A stretch of 64,000 nt of DNA from Polydactylus sextarius (GCA_016801845.1 CM028928.1:11080827-11144826); one strand, 5' to 3'. Shown: positions 1 to 14,094, numbered from the stretch's first letter. The notes: a model not told the origin generated them from the letters alone. Made by a program: numbers and translations.

Positions 1-3000
1 CGGCAGAGAGAAAGGCTGGGACTGTGAGCTGTGGAGAATTTTTTTTTTATTTTAGAGGGGAGCGGGGCAAATTGAGATGTGGGAGTTGTCGCATTTGCCT
101 AGATGAATATTGAAAAAGGCGTTGGTGCGCTGCGTGGGAAATCAGTAACTGACAATAGACTGCTAAACAGGAGAGGGAACATCCTGACCTGCCCATGCCT
201 CTCTCTGCAATCCGACCAAACATCAGTCACACGCTTATGGTTAAATAATGTACCACAATGGATTCACTCTGCAGAGACAGAATCAAACATGAGAGCAACG
301 TTAGGGGTAAGCGAGCTTCATGTTGATGAACTTCATCAGAGCTCTGACAGATATTTTGATGAGGGATTGCTAACTATATCAACATAATGACCTAATTCTG
401 CCTTTTGACATTTAGAAGATTTGTTTGCCAAGGAGTTTCTCAAATGTCACCCTTACAGGAAGCTCCATTAGGACTTGGTAACCTCAACCTAATGCAGATC
501 TGAACTCTGTTGTGGGGAAGGAACTGAACCCGTCAGCCAAGAAGTTGATCAGAAAAATACCCCACACAATTGCACTAATCCCCTGCACTCTTGTTGTGTA
601 GGGTTTGGTGGAGTTTGAGCGGCCTCTCTCTCCCCTTGTCTTTCATTCTACGCTAATCGTGAATGATTCCCTGTGTCTATAGCACCGGTGCCAGGGCCGG
701 TGAATCAGGTACATAAGCCTAAGCCGCTTGGAGAGGTGCTCTTATTAAACTCCAGCCAGCTGCTGGAATTTTTCTTCCCCCTCTCATTGTTAATTGGGGA
801 GTCTTGAGTCTTTCCCGGGAGTTGATTTGCAAGAGAAAGAAAAAAGGAGCAAGAGATTATTGCACAGGAGGGGTGGGGTGGGGGGCTTTGAAGTGTTTTG
901 TGATTTTGCCACACTGTACATCCTCCACTCCTCTCCTCTCCTCCTCATGCACTCTCCATGAGCTCCCCTGCCAAAATCTATTTGTGCCACCAACAACAGA
1001 GCTTTGAGAAGTTCGAAGGTGGAACGCAGCACATGTCTGGGCTTTGGCTCAGAGGTACAACACCTCCTCTGTTGTTTAGGTTTTTAGGAAAGGCAGTAAC
1101 GGAGGGATGGGGGTGGAGGAAGAGTTGCAATGTGCAGTGGCCCTTTGTGCACCCACGAAACATACATGTCCCAGCTTTAGAGAGACTCTCAGTCTGAATG
1201 AGTTCAGGCCAGAGGGCAAATCAGACGGTTGAGAGTCAAGGACAGATTGGCATGTGGAGGAACAGCAATCCTTGTTCTTAACCTCTGCCTCTAGAAAATA
1301 CTGTCAAAAACAACAAGCCAAAGGGGTTTGTTTCACTTTTCATTTCTTTGAATTGGCAGGGCACCCTTAACTTTAGCCCCTCTCCCTTGTCTCAGAGCCC
1401 AACTCTTTGAGGAATTGGTCCCACTCCATATCTCATTATCTCTTTTAAAATTTCATTTTGTCATTGCATCCACGCTCTCTTTTATACCGCCATATTAAAG
1501 GCCATGCTTAAGGTTTTCTCTGAAGGTATTTGAACCAGAATTTTACAATAGAAACCCCAGACAAGGGGAAAAAAGGGAGAAACCTGGGCTTTAGGATTTA
1601 ATGAGTGGCTTGCTGGGGGTGAAAGAATGATAGAAAATAAGTGAGGGAGTGCAAGAGAGAGGGTGCATTTGTAGAGGGGGAGAGAGGAGAAAGAGTAGTA
1701 AGGGAGGAAGAATGCAGGAATGGAGCACCAGGTACCATTATAGTGGCAGAGAAAGCTCCTGAAATACTAGAGCTGGGGCGTGTGCTCTGATCAGGACGGC
1801 AGTGAGCACAATTACCTTCTTTTCAAATCCTTCAGTGACACTGCAGGAGGAAGGAGGACTTTGAAACTTGAAAGGCAGGAGCTCGCTTTCAACCTCAAAC
1901 GCGAGCAGGAAAGGGCTCTGAAATTTGTTCAGTGCTCCCCATCCACCATTAGCTTGTTTCTTCCTCTCGCCTCCAGGCATTTAAGCGCTTTTTGAAAAGA
2001 TGTTAAGAAATTCAATCACCATAGAGAGAGAGCGGGATGGTTCTTTTTTCTGTTTTTTTGAGAGGCATGCTTTCCTCTGGTCCACAGAGGACCGGCCTGC
2101 TGCTTTTGTGTTGGGCTGAATAGACCTGCAAACTGGTAGAGGACTGGATGCGGCAACCATGGGAAAAGAGGAAATAAAAGAGGAATGAAAAATGAGGGAG
2201 GGAAAAAGGGAAAGAGTCTGTTGGGCGGATGGTCAGAGTTGGAGAAGTGTTGCAGGGTTGAACTTTTCAAAGTTGCATGTGTTTACCTGCGTCTACTCTG
2301 TCTTCATTAGTCCATTTTTTGACAGATACTTGACATGTTATAAGGATACAAAAGGTTTCCACCAGCAGCTACAAGCAATACAGAAGAGAAACCTTACTTG
2401 AGGTTTGTGGTTCTCTTCCACCAGTCCGAGGAATCAATTGACCCTTGTTCTGCTGAGTGTTTGTTTAACCATTTAAGGTGCTATGAACTGAAGTAATGAA
2501 GCCCCTCAAGGTGGTATATGGTAGAATGATGAACCCCCCTGTGGACTCGCCATGACGACTGGAAGGGGGATGGTGGGACTTTGACACGACTGTGATTGAA
2601 CTGTTAGTCGCTTGACCTCCCTTGGAGGAGAGGGATGTATCTGAATAGCAGTGGGGGTCACAGGAGGAGGAGGAGGAAAAAAGAAAAGGAAGAAGAAAAA
2701 TGGGGTAGAGTAAGAAAATAAGACAAATCAAAATAGTAATAAAGGAATATAGTATATTTTCGAAACTAAAAAGAGTAACCAATGTTATAGTGTTTAGTTT
2801 GGCATTAGATGTTTTAAACCAGTTTTGTCCCAGATGTGTCCTAACTGCTTAACTATATCAATTCCTAGTGATGAGTCTACTTTTAAAGGATCAAATTCAA
2901 GTATGAAAGTAAGAAAAAGAGCTCATAAATATAGAGACAGCTTTTACTTTCCCAAGATGTAAATGCTAGATTTCCTGGAGAGTGCACAGTGGAAGCCTGC

Positions 3001-3094
3001 ATTAACACAGCTACATGCTCTGCCCTTAGCGGCGCTCGCTCCCAGCATAGTTTACAGTCTCGACTTCTTCCAATCCATGTCAAAAGATGAACCC

Positions 3095-3340
3095 AATTCT
3101 GAAATCCCTTTATGTTAATATTGCGCTTTGCAGGAGCAGACCTATTAATCCAGCTTTAACCGTATAAGTGCCATTATTCCCTTAATAAGATCACTGGCTG
3201 TGCAGTATAGGATTAAATACTTATATCATAACTGACACTGTCATTTCCTGCGGATGAGAGCGACTTGCCTCTCTGGCTGTCAGTTCCGCGTTAAGAATCC
3301 TTGAATCTGTTGCCAGTACCACGCCGGGGCATGGCTGCCC
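3095..3340. promoter_or_regulatory. candidate conserved noncoding element, intron 2
   Basis: Non-repetitive block with several homeodomain-type cores: TTAATA near 3115, ATTAAT at 3144-3149, CTTAATAAG near 3181, and GGATTAAAT near 3208. It contrasts with the purine/pyrimidine tracts around it. Human GLI3 introns are known to carry fish-conserved enhancers. Assignment here rests only on composition and motifs, with no alignment. Confidence 0.3.
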
Positions 3341-4791
3341 CGAATGCAGGTAATGGATGTGGGAGATTGAGGGGAATAAAAGAGGGACCCGTAGGTTGTT
3401 CCTTACACGCTCTCTCTCTCTCTCTCTCAACCTCATTCTCTTTTTCTATTTCTCTCTCTTAATGTCCCCCCATTTTTCTGATGGCTTCTCTTCTCCTGTG
3501 GAGTGGTGCAGCATTATGTTGGGCCTCTCCAGCGCTTAAGGTAGTGCTCTTTAATCTGGCCCCTTCGTCTCTGTTCTTAATTGGCAGTTGTACACTGTTG
3601 GTTTGTAGTGGGTTGTATGTATGTGTGTGTGTGGAGGGGGGGCTGCTGCGCCCACCAGGATGCTGATACTACAGTACCTTTGGCACTGGCAGGGCGACAT
3701 TTTGCCAGATTCTCAGTGAGCAACATTAATGCAAGAATAAAGAGCATTGGCGTGGACTGATGGCCGACACATTCTGTGGAAATCGTAATTGCATATAACC
3801 AGGGTTGAACATGGAGACCATTCACAGCAGCAAATAATGAAGAAGTCATGGCCTGAATAGAGATGAGAGAAGACTTGCATCAGACTGAAGGAAGGAGTAG
3901 ACTTTGTGGAAAGTGGCTGAGGAAAAGCAGCAAAAATCTACTTTACCAAATAATAATATCAATATTATTAAAGATTAAATCAACTTTAGTGAAAATACTA
4001 AAACTGCATATTTTCAAATGTTTTTTTTGCTGAAATTTGAAACTGAAACTAAATTCCTGAGAAACTAAATCCCTGTCATTCAAAGTTTTTTAATTAGTCT
4101 AATCTATATAGTATCATACTACTGAAAAGACTAATTCCAGGTCAGAAGGACTAACTGACCCTTATACATGTCAGTTCAGAGGTCAGGCCAAAGGGCAAGA
4201 GTCATGTCTTTCTAGTGGAGCTCCAGTGCTTGAACTCAACTTCACATTTATCCCCTTTACCCAGCATGCCAGGAAGCTTTCTCCAGAGACCCCATTCCTC
4301 TCTAATTTTGCCCTCAGACAGCGAGAAAGACAGAGGTTTAGTTTGAGAACAGAGGGAGAGAGAGGGTGGGGTTGATACAACCCATGACGCTGGTTAATGG
4401 GTAGTTTGGAATGCAGGCAGAAAGCCTGTGTTGCCTCCTCCATGGGAATCAATTTCTTTTATAAAAAGAACAAGATAGAGCTGTGTTAAGAACGCATTTT
4501 TTGAAAACGCTGCCTCAACTTGTGTGAAAAAAAAAATCACTAGTAGTCTCCATTTGCTCCTCCACTTGTCTTCTACTGAACTCCCACACCGGGTGCTGTA
4601 GAAGACAAACCCCTGGCAGACACCCATGATGCTCAGTAGGTTTCAGGTGATCCCAGGCTCCTCCCTTTATCCGCTCCCTCAACGTGAGCAGACTGCCTTT
4701 CCCATTTATACTGGTGTTCAGAACATGTGTGTGTTCAACTCAAGTTTAGGTTTGGGGAGAAACACAGGGCCTTGTGGTGCATGGGCACTCA

Positions 4792-4813
4792 GGGGTGGGT
4801 TAGGGTTAGGGTT
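4792..4813 (+). repeat. telomere-like GGGTTA repeat / G-quadruplex motif
   Basis: Four runs of three or more G separated by 1-3 bases (GGGG-T-GGG-TTA-GGG-TTA-GGG) form a textbook G-quadruplex pattern on the coding strand. The last three runs read as about 2.8 copies of the vertebrate telomere unit. It lies about 130 bases before the exon 3 acceptor. Confidence 0.6.
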
Positions 4814-4945
4814 GTGCAGGGGTTCAAAGATTACCCAAAAAGGGAGAAAGATTCTCACTGTCTCTCTCAACTTTCCCATGCAAAGTTTTAATCATATTCT
4901 TAATCATATTCTCCTTTTTTTCTCTGTATCTGTTTACCCTAACAG

Positions 4946-5191
4946 AGGATGAGAGCTCAGGAACACCTTACCATCGTGAGAGACGCAATGCTATCAGCTC
5001 CCAGGCCCACACACCCGGTAACACTGACAGGGGTGTGAACGAGGAGCCCTCCACGTCCACAGAAGACCGCCCCTCCTTGGTCAAGAAGGACCCGCATGGC
5101 TCCCTACCCCACCTGGCTGACCACGCTCTGCCATATCGAGGCACTCTCTTCGCCATGGACCCCCGCAACGGCTACCTAGACTCTCACTACC
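4946..5191 (+). CDS. gli3: gli3 exon 3 (human numbering)
   Basis: First gli3 coding exon in the window, residues about 42-124, in the N-terminal repressor region. It starts with two bases of a split Glu codon (AG after the aacag acceptor) and ends with one base before the donor gtaagt at 5192. The translation matches human GLI3: EDES..YHRERRNAI, then EEPSTS, HGSLPH and PYRGTLFAMDPRNGY. Length is 246 bases against 243 in human, one extra codon. Phases at both ends agree with human. This part supports repression and has no DNA-binding domain. Confidence 0.95.
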
Positions 5192-5587
5192 GTAAGTCTG
5201 CTAGTCGGAAAGAAATTAATAAAGTTAAGAAACTGCACAGTTCAAGGACACGACTGTAGCACCACCACAAACACAAAGGCCAAGTTTTTCTTTTTACTGT
5301 AGGTGATAGGCAGGACTGCCAAATGCTTGATTAAGTCTGACAGAATTAGCCTCTCTCTCTCTCTCTTGTGTTCGCTTTTGCCTCTACACACACACACATT
5401 GCTTAACACATGCACGCACACTTGTCTTGTATTGTGCCTGGGAAGTTAGTATGGGGAACGGCCAGCGCAGCTTCTTAATTCCCTCATTAGGGGCCTGTCT
5501 GAGCACAGTGCTCCGCTTTCTCTCATCAACACACACTTCAAAGCCCCAAAGCAGCACAGAGTCAACCCTTACCACTCCCTATTCAGC

Positions 5588-5633
<46 letters not shown>

Positions 5634-5685
5634 GGGACTCAGAGACTGTGTGAGAGAAAGAGAGAGCAAGAGAGAGAGAGAGAGA
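5588..5685. repeat. (CT)n/(GA)n imperfect inverted repeat
   Basis: A CT microsatellite (5588-5633) is followed after about 18 bases by a GA microsatellite (5652-5685) on the same strand. The two arms are complementary and could form a long hairpin in the transcript. It lies about 400 bases downstream of the exon 3 donor. Confidence 0.85.
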
Positions 5686-8600
5686 CTAATAGAGATGAAG
5701 CTTGAGAGATTGAGGTGAAGAGAGAGCTGTGGCTTCACTAAGATACAGAAGATAATTTGGAAAAAAAGGTGAGATAGACAGTAGTAGTTAGATGAAAGTG
5801 AAGCTTTGTGTATGTGGAAAGAGAGAACAGGAGATAGATGATTGGGGAGTAAGAGGCTGATTACGAGGTTAATTCAGTGGCCACTGTAGCCAGGACTTAG
5901 CCTGGATTTGATGTGATAGCTTGTTTAGTTTGGTTAAATTGGCTCTGAATTGGGGCAGGCGGAGTGGGACAGAGCCATTTTAATCCAGTGGCAGTAGTGA
6001 AAAAGTCCATTGGACCCCAACCTTATACTGTAACTCTATTTATTCAACCACTTCATTAAAGTACTGCTCCCCTGTGCTTGGGTGCCTGAGAGTCACCAAG
6101 GTGCCTCTTTAAAGCAATGGTGCTGTAGACAGGACCCTCGAGGGCAGAACATTACTGCCCATTACATCCTGACCTAACTCAGCAACACTGCCACTTCTCA
6201 TTTTATGTATGTGTGTGGGTATGTGTGAAGGAGCTCTGGTGGTTCCAGACCACTGAAGCCTTGGGGTGGTGGTGGGGGTAGGGATTGGGAAGGGAGGGGT
6301 CACTGTGAGGCTTGGGGTCATGTGGAAAAGTCACAGTCTGAAATGGAGAGTTCAAAAGCAGCAAGAAGAAGTCAAAAGGGCCGTGGAGCTTCAAGAGGCT
6401 TTTCTCTTGTGCATTGGGACTCTCAGTGGCTGGAAGGCTGCAATCATACGAGATGCAATAGAGTATAGTGGAGCACAGTGATGCATGCTGGGAAGCTTTA
6501 GGCATGATGCATATAGTCCTTAAAATCCCTCTAAATGGCTTCTTTCATATTTTAATATAAAAAAAACTTTGTGCTGAGACCAACAGCAAATGTCTTGTCA
6601 GATTAGATTTTATTAGTTTCCTGTGTTATAAAGATAAATAAACCATTAAATACAAAAAATGACAAATTGGCAAATTTATACTACAAATTTATAAAACACA
6701 AACTCTGAAAGTGTAGTATTTTTCATTGATCTTCTCTATCAATTCTCTGATCTTGACTCTGCTCAGGAAGGAACTTGTGATCTGAGATCAGAGCATTGCT
6801 GTGTAAAACACCTCCTCTTGGCCCCAGGTGTTGAGGACATAGGGTGTCCCTAAAGGCGGCGGTCCCATTCTGTCTGATTAAACCCAGTGCCAGAGCTCAG
6901 TCCCCATGGACTCCGGCGGTCTGAGGGTCAGCAGAACGAAAAGGGCTCCCCTGAAACCTCTGCCCCCCTCTTTTCCCTCAGCTGCTTTGAAACCGGGAGC
7001 CTGTAGCGTATGTCGCCACTCCTGTGCCACAAGGTGTAAAGAGCCACCAGCTCCTGTTCTGGTTTCTGGTTCCAGACACATATAAGCACACACATTTTAC
7101 ACACACACACACACACACACAGAGCCCTGACTCCGCCAGCGGTCCCTCTCTATGAAGGCTGTGTCACCTCCTAAATTCATCCCAGGTGTGTACATGTGTG
7201 TGTGTGTTTCTTTTTTTGATGGAGAGGGGGCCCTAAGCCTTTGTGCTGTGCTTGCACAGCGCGCCACGCCACGCAGCAGACAGCCAGGTAAATCCGATTA
7301 CTCTTAGCACTGGTGTGTGTCAGTGCTTAATGTGCCTAAATGCGATGGCACCTGCAGCCTCCTCACACCTGGCCGCTGGGTCGTTAAAATGGTGGCGAAA
7401 GCTCTGGGAGGCGTGGGAGTTGAACAACGGGAAGAGAGCGAGGGGCTTTATCTTCATGGGGTCTGTGCTCTGGGTAAATCTCCGCTATTCACCCAGACTT
7501 GTGATCTCCCACTCCTCATACGTCCATGGGCTAAGACTGTGTTTACTCTGGTTTTTACACCCACTTCAGTGGAGAAAAGAGGAGGCACTAAGGAAACATT
7601 GCCCCCATTGTTACCATTAGCTAATCGTGGTTATGCCTGAGCCTTAGCCGCTTTTCTTGGCCAAACACTGGATAAGAGTCCATATCCTTCTTACCACAAC
7701 ACTAATACATGGGGCTTTACTGTGGGATAAGAAGAAAGGATTGAGATGAGGATTAATGAGGGAGGAGTCTTGTTTTTTTAAAAGATGTGTAGAAATGTGA
7801 ATGGGATGAGCAGTGGCAGCATCTATTTACATTGTGGCGGTCAGTGGTCCTGCAGCAGCAGTGAGCCCACTTGCTGGCGAAACATCTCTGCTTCCTCAGA
7901 GGTGATCCTCTTCTTTTAAGTGTCTCTTTCCTCAAGACTTGCCCCTCTTTGGCAGACTAAACGCATCCATGGAGGGACTTAAATCACATCCTTTTCAATG
8001 GCTTTCTGTGCTGTAGCACTTGAGAATGTTTACTGAAAGGGAGGCAAGTGAAACTGCCAAGTGTCAGAGACAACATTTGAGAAATATTTGGTGCTGAAGT
8101 GACATTAAGTTTCGCATCAGTGATACCATAGGTCACTGAAAGAGTAAACCAGACACATAACTGTACCTCCAGGCAGCAATAGCTGCCTATCAGTCCAATA
8201 GTCTCTGTGTTAGTTCTTCAAAAAAAATCAAGTCCAGTAATGGCTGCCAGGGCATAATCCTGACACCAAAGCCTTGCTGTCCTTGACTGATCTCAGAAAC
8301 CAGGCTTGCTAAGCTAAAGGTAGTGGTGGTATAGATCTCTCAGCGGGAAGATTCTTTCACATGTATCACAGTAACCCTGCTCTCCGTGCCTGGCCAAAGG
8401 TGACTGTTACCTGGATCATACTGGCCCTGAGTTCTTGGAAAGCTAGTTGGAACACTGAGCCATGGCATAAAACTTGTCCTGGGGTTTTATGGTGGCGTGA
8501 GACAGGGGGGTGGTGGGTGTCCAGTCATATGGGTTAAACTCTAAACTGCTGCGGCGAGCTGATCTCAGGTTTACTGGGCCGTATCACGCCAGCCGCTGCC

Positions 8601-10517
8601 CTGGCGTCAGTCTGTCTGCCTCAATATCAAAATGCAGCTGACCACTGAACTGAATGAGCTTGCTGTCACCAAAGTGAACGTGATCTGCACAACAATGGCC
8701 CCGGACTCCCTACAGTTAATTACAGTGCTTGGTCATTCAGTACATACAGACCTTTCTTGATGTCTCGAAAGAGTAAGAGTGGCAAAGAGAGCAAGACGGA
8801 ACAATTATAAAGTATGTTCAGGAGGTAAAAAGTTGCTCAGTACCCCTCTAAAAGAACAAACTTCCCAGCCTCTTGTTGGCTTAAGTGTGACAAGCACTGG
8901 CTGGGATACAAGTTCAAACATTCATCTCCCCCAATCCACCTCCCCCAAAACAACTGGGAAGCACAGCCTGGGGTGAGGAGACACGTGCCTGTTTCAAGGG
9001 TAAGTGTTTGTCTTTGTGATTGTTTCAATATTGGCTTTTTGAGTGTGGTGGCATGGTGCAGTCCCCCAGCGGTGTGCCGGCGCAGAGAAGCCTGGGGCAC
9101 ACTGCAGGCAACGGAGAGAGATCCCTTCCACCCACCTCCTTTCATCAAGAAAGAACAACATGGGTCTGCGCTCTGCTGTGGCCCCTTGGTCCAGCGCACC
9201 AGGGATAATCAGATGATCCCCTTTTATACAGCTTATTAGAGGCATCTCATGCTGTACGATAGGCCATATTCTCACATGCATGCATGCCTCTTTGTAGTGA
9301 CGGATGATTTAAGTGGGCTAAGCAGAGTTTGAAGTGCTTTGAGAATGCACTTTCATACCATCTTAGGGTCGCATGGTACTCTTACCACAAAGCTGATGCG
9401 TGTGAATTGAATATTTGTGAATAACGGCAGTTCTTATTAACAATGACAAGATTAAACGTGAAGGGGCTGAGAAGAATTAAGAAGAAATCCCAGAGAACTT
9501 AAGATGTTCAAAGAAGAACACTCAGCATTTCTTGGTATCGCTGTGGCAACATTCGTCAGCGTGTTTTAACGTCTTTTCAAATGAGGATAGTTAATCGGTC
9601 AAGTCACAGATACGAGCAGGAACAATGGCACATTGCTGTTTTTTTTTTCCTTTTTTCTTTTTTTTTGCAGAGGCTTAAAATGAAGATTTCGGCAAATTTT
9701 GTCCACGCGAAAGGAGAATCGTCTACTGGCGACAATAGCATCAAGTACAATGCTATAAAAACAAGACGGCTAAATGCTCATGGGGCCTTCTCCTCAGCTA
9801 GCTGATTTAAAGCCACAATATATTAAGCTCTTTCTCTCCTCCTTAAGTTACCCTGTAGTCTCCAGTAGGATAATCACCTCTGTGTGCTGCGGGAGAATCA
9901 GGAGTAATTTCATGCCTTTCTACATTTGTTTCCTGTGTATCCAAATCTCATCGCTCCTTTTTGTATTTGAAATATTTATATTTGCATTCCTCTCACACAG
10001 TGGCAAAGATAAGCGCTTGTATCCCTTTAGCCTACAAGCTGTATCTTTGCTCTTGTCTCTGGAGGGTAGCAAGTTTGTATTGTCCTACACGAAGAGGAGC
10101 CTGATGAACACAGTGTAATTAAAATGTTTATAGCAGCCAGGGTGAAGTGTAAGATATCAGCAGAGAGAGGAGAGGAAGAAATGAGACTTAGACTGAGGGT
10201 ATAAGTGAGGCAGATGGGGTAAGAGAAAGAGAGAAGAGCCGGAGAGAGTGGAGAAGAAGAAGGAGGAGGGGTGTGTGTAACAAAGCAGAAAATGAAGAGA
10301 GACATAAAAGAATGGGAGCTCAAGGAGGTCAGGCCCATCACAGGCTTTAGTGTTGCCTTCAAAGATGCCTGGGACAGGTGGCAGCTCCAGACAATCTCGC
10401 ACCACAGAGCAGCATCCTCTCAGGAGGAGATAAGGGATTCCTCCATCCAGGCACCCTCCTCTCCCTCCTCCTCTTATTTTCTCCTCCACTCACACTCTCC
10501 ACCTCCCTCATGCTTAC

Positions 10518-10574
10518 CCCCTCTCTCTCTCTCTCTCTTTCTCTCCCTCTTTCCCTCTCTCTCTCCCCTCTTCT
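10518..10574. repeat. (CT)n microsatellite
   Basis: CT-rich simple repeat interrupted by CCC and TTT. It generates a spurious serine/leucine-rich open frame on the plus strand and an Arg/Glu-rich one on the minus strand. Confidence 0.85.
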
Positions 10575-13500
10575 CGGGGTTCTCCCAGACAGGCTTCTTT
10601 GATGTGGCTCAGTGTGAGCGGGCAGCTGTAGGCCATGGGGCTGCAGCAGCACTGCTGGGCCACTGGGCTGATGGACCGTTGGGAGCCGACTCGAGCGCGG
10701 CTCAATCAGTGAGGCCCTCCGGTGCCCGGCACTTTCAGGTCTCATTAAAGCGCTCCGGCAGGGTTAATCCTCTTTAAGGTTTACATGGGCCTCCGGTTTG
10801 TCTCTCTGCCCGGGCTGAGGGAACCCCTGGGCGCCACCTGTGTGACAAAGACTCAAATCACTGTGACACAAGTTCCCTCCGTCTGTTGCCTCACTCCTTT
10901 ACTCTCTGCTCTTCACTCTTTTTCCATGGCCCTCACTTGCTTTCCCCTGTGAGTTCTGCCCCTTCTTTCCTCCCATTCCCCTGATAGTACCTAGGCTTGG
11001 TTGTAAGTCTTTTAGGATTATTTGGATGGAATCTGTTGACTGGGATGCACTAAATGGATTACAAGTTTGTCCTTGTTTTTGGATGCTGCGAGGAGGGAAA
11101 AGGGGAGAGATCAGGAGGGTGTGCTTTGAATAATGAGAGGCAAAGAAAAAGGAGAGCAGGATTAATTGAAAGAATTAGGAGGACGATGAGAAGAGCGAGA
11201 GAAACAGGGTGAAAGAGAGGACAAGGTGACAGCAACACCTAGAAGTACAGAGAGTGGAAAAGAAAAAGAATCAGAGAATTCCAGATGTTGTGGCACTCAT
11301 AAGACCTAATTGGTCCAGAAGCGTCGCCCCCTGTCTGGCCCCGCACAGCCCAGCAGCCATTTGTCTGATTGCTGTGACACTGGGCTTTGTCTTTGCACTG
11401 TGACACACAGTTTCCTCCATTAGCCCAAATAATGGCCACGTACCTCTAGAGGCCTGAACAGGCTTTGTTTAATGTCTGTGTTGCTTCGGTGGAAAGAGGA
11501 GAAGTAGAGTTGCGACACACGGGGAAATACCATCTGATTGTGAACTCTACTAAAGAGCAACATTGGTGGTTTTGAATGTTCGATCCTCTAAACTTGTGCA
11601 TACACGACCATTTTCCAGTAGATACGTGTTTCCAGATTGATTTCCCACCTCCCCGCAGCCATTGGTTGCCACTAATTTTAACACCATATGAAAAATTGGC
11701 TCACAGAGGCAGACAACTCACTTGACATAGATCATCCACAGTGTTTTGTTGCCAATTATGAGCTGAACTTTTTTTTTGTAAAAGGTTTTCCAAATATCGA
11801 GACTCGTGGAGTTGCTTTTCGAACTGCAATAAGCAGCATCTCCTTTTCCTCTTTCCTTTCCTTGCTCTTTTCCTCGCCGCAACGCCGTTAATTAACGAGT
11901 TGTTTTGATTTTGGCAGTTCACCTTCAAATCTTGGATCTGCCCTTGAATGCACCAAATGAGGAAAATTTTAAAAACTCCCTCTTTTTTTCTTTTTCTCTT
12001 TTTTTCTTACCCACATTACCATGCGATAATACATAATTTTGACAAAGAAAATAAAGGTGAAAAAATACTCACTTTGATGGATTACCTCTCTTAATCAAAA
12101 TTAAAGTCTCTGCGTGTTGACATTCATAGCACACAGAACCGAGTTAGGAACAATGGCTGCCAGAAAATGTAATTTAAAAATAAAAACAAAACAAAATTAC
12201 ATCAGAATGCCTGGTTATGGTCAGTGGCCTCTCAGTATGGTCCTTAAAAATTGAGAAGCAGTTCAGGTTCCCCAAACTGTCCGAGTCCAATCTCTGTCTT
12301 ATTATAATGCAGGTGTATTAGCCTCACAGTCACCATCACACAACCTCACGCAGTCTCAAAGAAGCTCAGGCAGCAGCTATGACACGAGGTCAGTCTGTCA
12401 CAGAGTAGCCTGATACAGCTGTGGTAATCCTGGACACTGTCACTGATATGACCTTGGCTCATACACATACACACACACACACACAATGCATATCATTTAT
12501 CATACATTTTCTATAACACAGGTGCTTTTTAAAAACAGATTGTGGATATAGTGCATCTCTTTATTTCTTCAGTGACCCCAATTTCTAAATAAAGATCTCA
12601 AAAGAAAAAATGAAAATGGAAAAAAAGACAAACCAAACCCTAAAGCGGCTTTGTATTTGAGCAGGATAAATCACACATGGGGAGTTGAAGCAAAATAAAC
12701 GTAGCCCGGTAAGTCCTGGTGAGTTAACCTGAGGTTTAAATCAACTCCCCTCTCTCTGAGAGAGAGAGAGAGAGTAAGGAGGAGATAGACATATGTGAGG
12801 GAGAGGAAAGGAGAGAGGTGTAGCGTGAGTGTTTCAGTTGCTAAACTGCTGTGTAAATCTCTCCCCAGCTGGGTGGGGAGGGGGTGGGGGGTAGAGAGGG
12901 AGAGAGGAGGCCGGAGGGTGTGGTAGGGGTAGCGAGGGTGCTGAAGTGAGGGGAGAGGGGCCAATGCGTAGCGCTTTGTTCTGCTCCCCAGCTCATCCCA
13001 ATCTGGAGAAACTCACCAAATGTAGGAGATAGATTGGCGCTCCGCAGAGGTCTCGTGAAATAACCCTTACTCCCTGAATCACACTGGAATACAAGAAGGA
13101 GGGGAAGGGAAGAAGAAAGGGGGAAAAAAAGTGGGGGAGTATTTGGTGTTGGATGGCACTCGAGGGGCCACTAGTAGACTGGAGGAGCCGTGTGACTTGG
13201 CTTTATAAATGCTGGAGTTCATCAAGATATTTATGTGGGGGAAGGGTGTGCATGGAGGAGGTAACTACAGGCTACTTGATCCTTGACTTCTGGTTTCTAA
13301 AAAGGAAAAAAAAGAAGTGATTTCTTTCCAAATATTATTGCAGATAAATGCTTTGCAAATGGAAACACACTTCAAATTAGATAAAGTTTGGCGGGATATT
13401 GTTGCACGTCACGCCAGTGATGTATGAGCATGGCGATGTCTTAGAAAAATGACCCTGCACTTTGCCTTGTAAATATTGGTGCAAAGTGATAACCTGCATG

Positions 13501-14094
13501 AACATTAAGTCCTGGTGCAAATATGCATAGACTTGTAGCACCATGAAAAGAAAAGATGGGCACTAACCGACTTGTTCAGTCTAGACAAACAAATTACTTC
13601 TGACAGCGAGTAGCAATGGAATGTACACTTGAACAGAGAGCCTGTTATTTTACATAGCTGAAGTTTCTCTTCTTACCACCCGCCCCCCCACCCTCCTCTT
13701 CCTCGTACAGTTTTTCTTTTCCACTGTGTTAATTACTTTTACCCACAGAAAGACTTTTTGTGTTTAAGGGTGTGAGAGCAATTGAGCAAGAGAGACAGCA
13801 AAAAGCGAAAACAGTGAAGAACGCAGCGGAGGGGGTGAAGGGTGGGGGGGTGGGAGGGGGTCTATTGATTTACTGAGGAAGGGCAGAGTGCGATCTGCCA
13901 GCCTTGCGTATATGATGAATGGCAGAGAGATTGGCAAGCCAGCGCTTAACATTCTTCTGTTATTTAACCTCTCTGCTTGCTTTTTTTCTCTCCTTGTTTT
14001 TTTTTTTTTTTTTACTATTGCTTTTTGCTGAATAAAGGCCTGTTTTTTATTTATTTTTTTATTTTTCTCTGTTCTGGCTCTCAAACATCATATA

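Larger units (their letters stand above)
1..4945 (+). other. gli3: gli3 intron 2, 3' part
   Basis: No exon of gli3 or another gene is recognisable here; the short open frames have no familiar domains. The first coding exon (start Met and about 40 residues) was looked for and not found. The stretch holds purine-rich tracts (1620-1710, 2660-2710), a CT run near 3411-3428, a non-repetitive TAAT-rich block at 3095-3340, and a G-rich telomere-like run just before exon 3. The acceptor is a pyrimidine tract followed by aacag at 4941-4945. Confidence 0.8.

Noticed and set aside
1..4945. Search for the first coding exon of gli3
   Set aside because: No frame encodes a start similar to MEAQSHSS or a donor in the required phase 1; the exon must lie upstream of the window.
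8280..8350. Possible 5S-rRNA-like sequence (gatctcagaa ... gctaagct)
   Set aside because: Only short words resemble the 5S internal promoter; order and spacing do not fit, so no rRNA or SINE was called.
10271..10777. 168-codon open frame on the plus strand and 128-codon frame opposite
   Set aside because: Both depend on the CT/GA microsatellite, giving Ser/Leu- or Arg/Glu-rich products without homology that I recognise.
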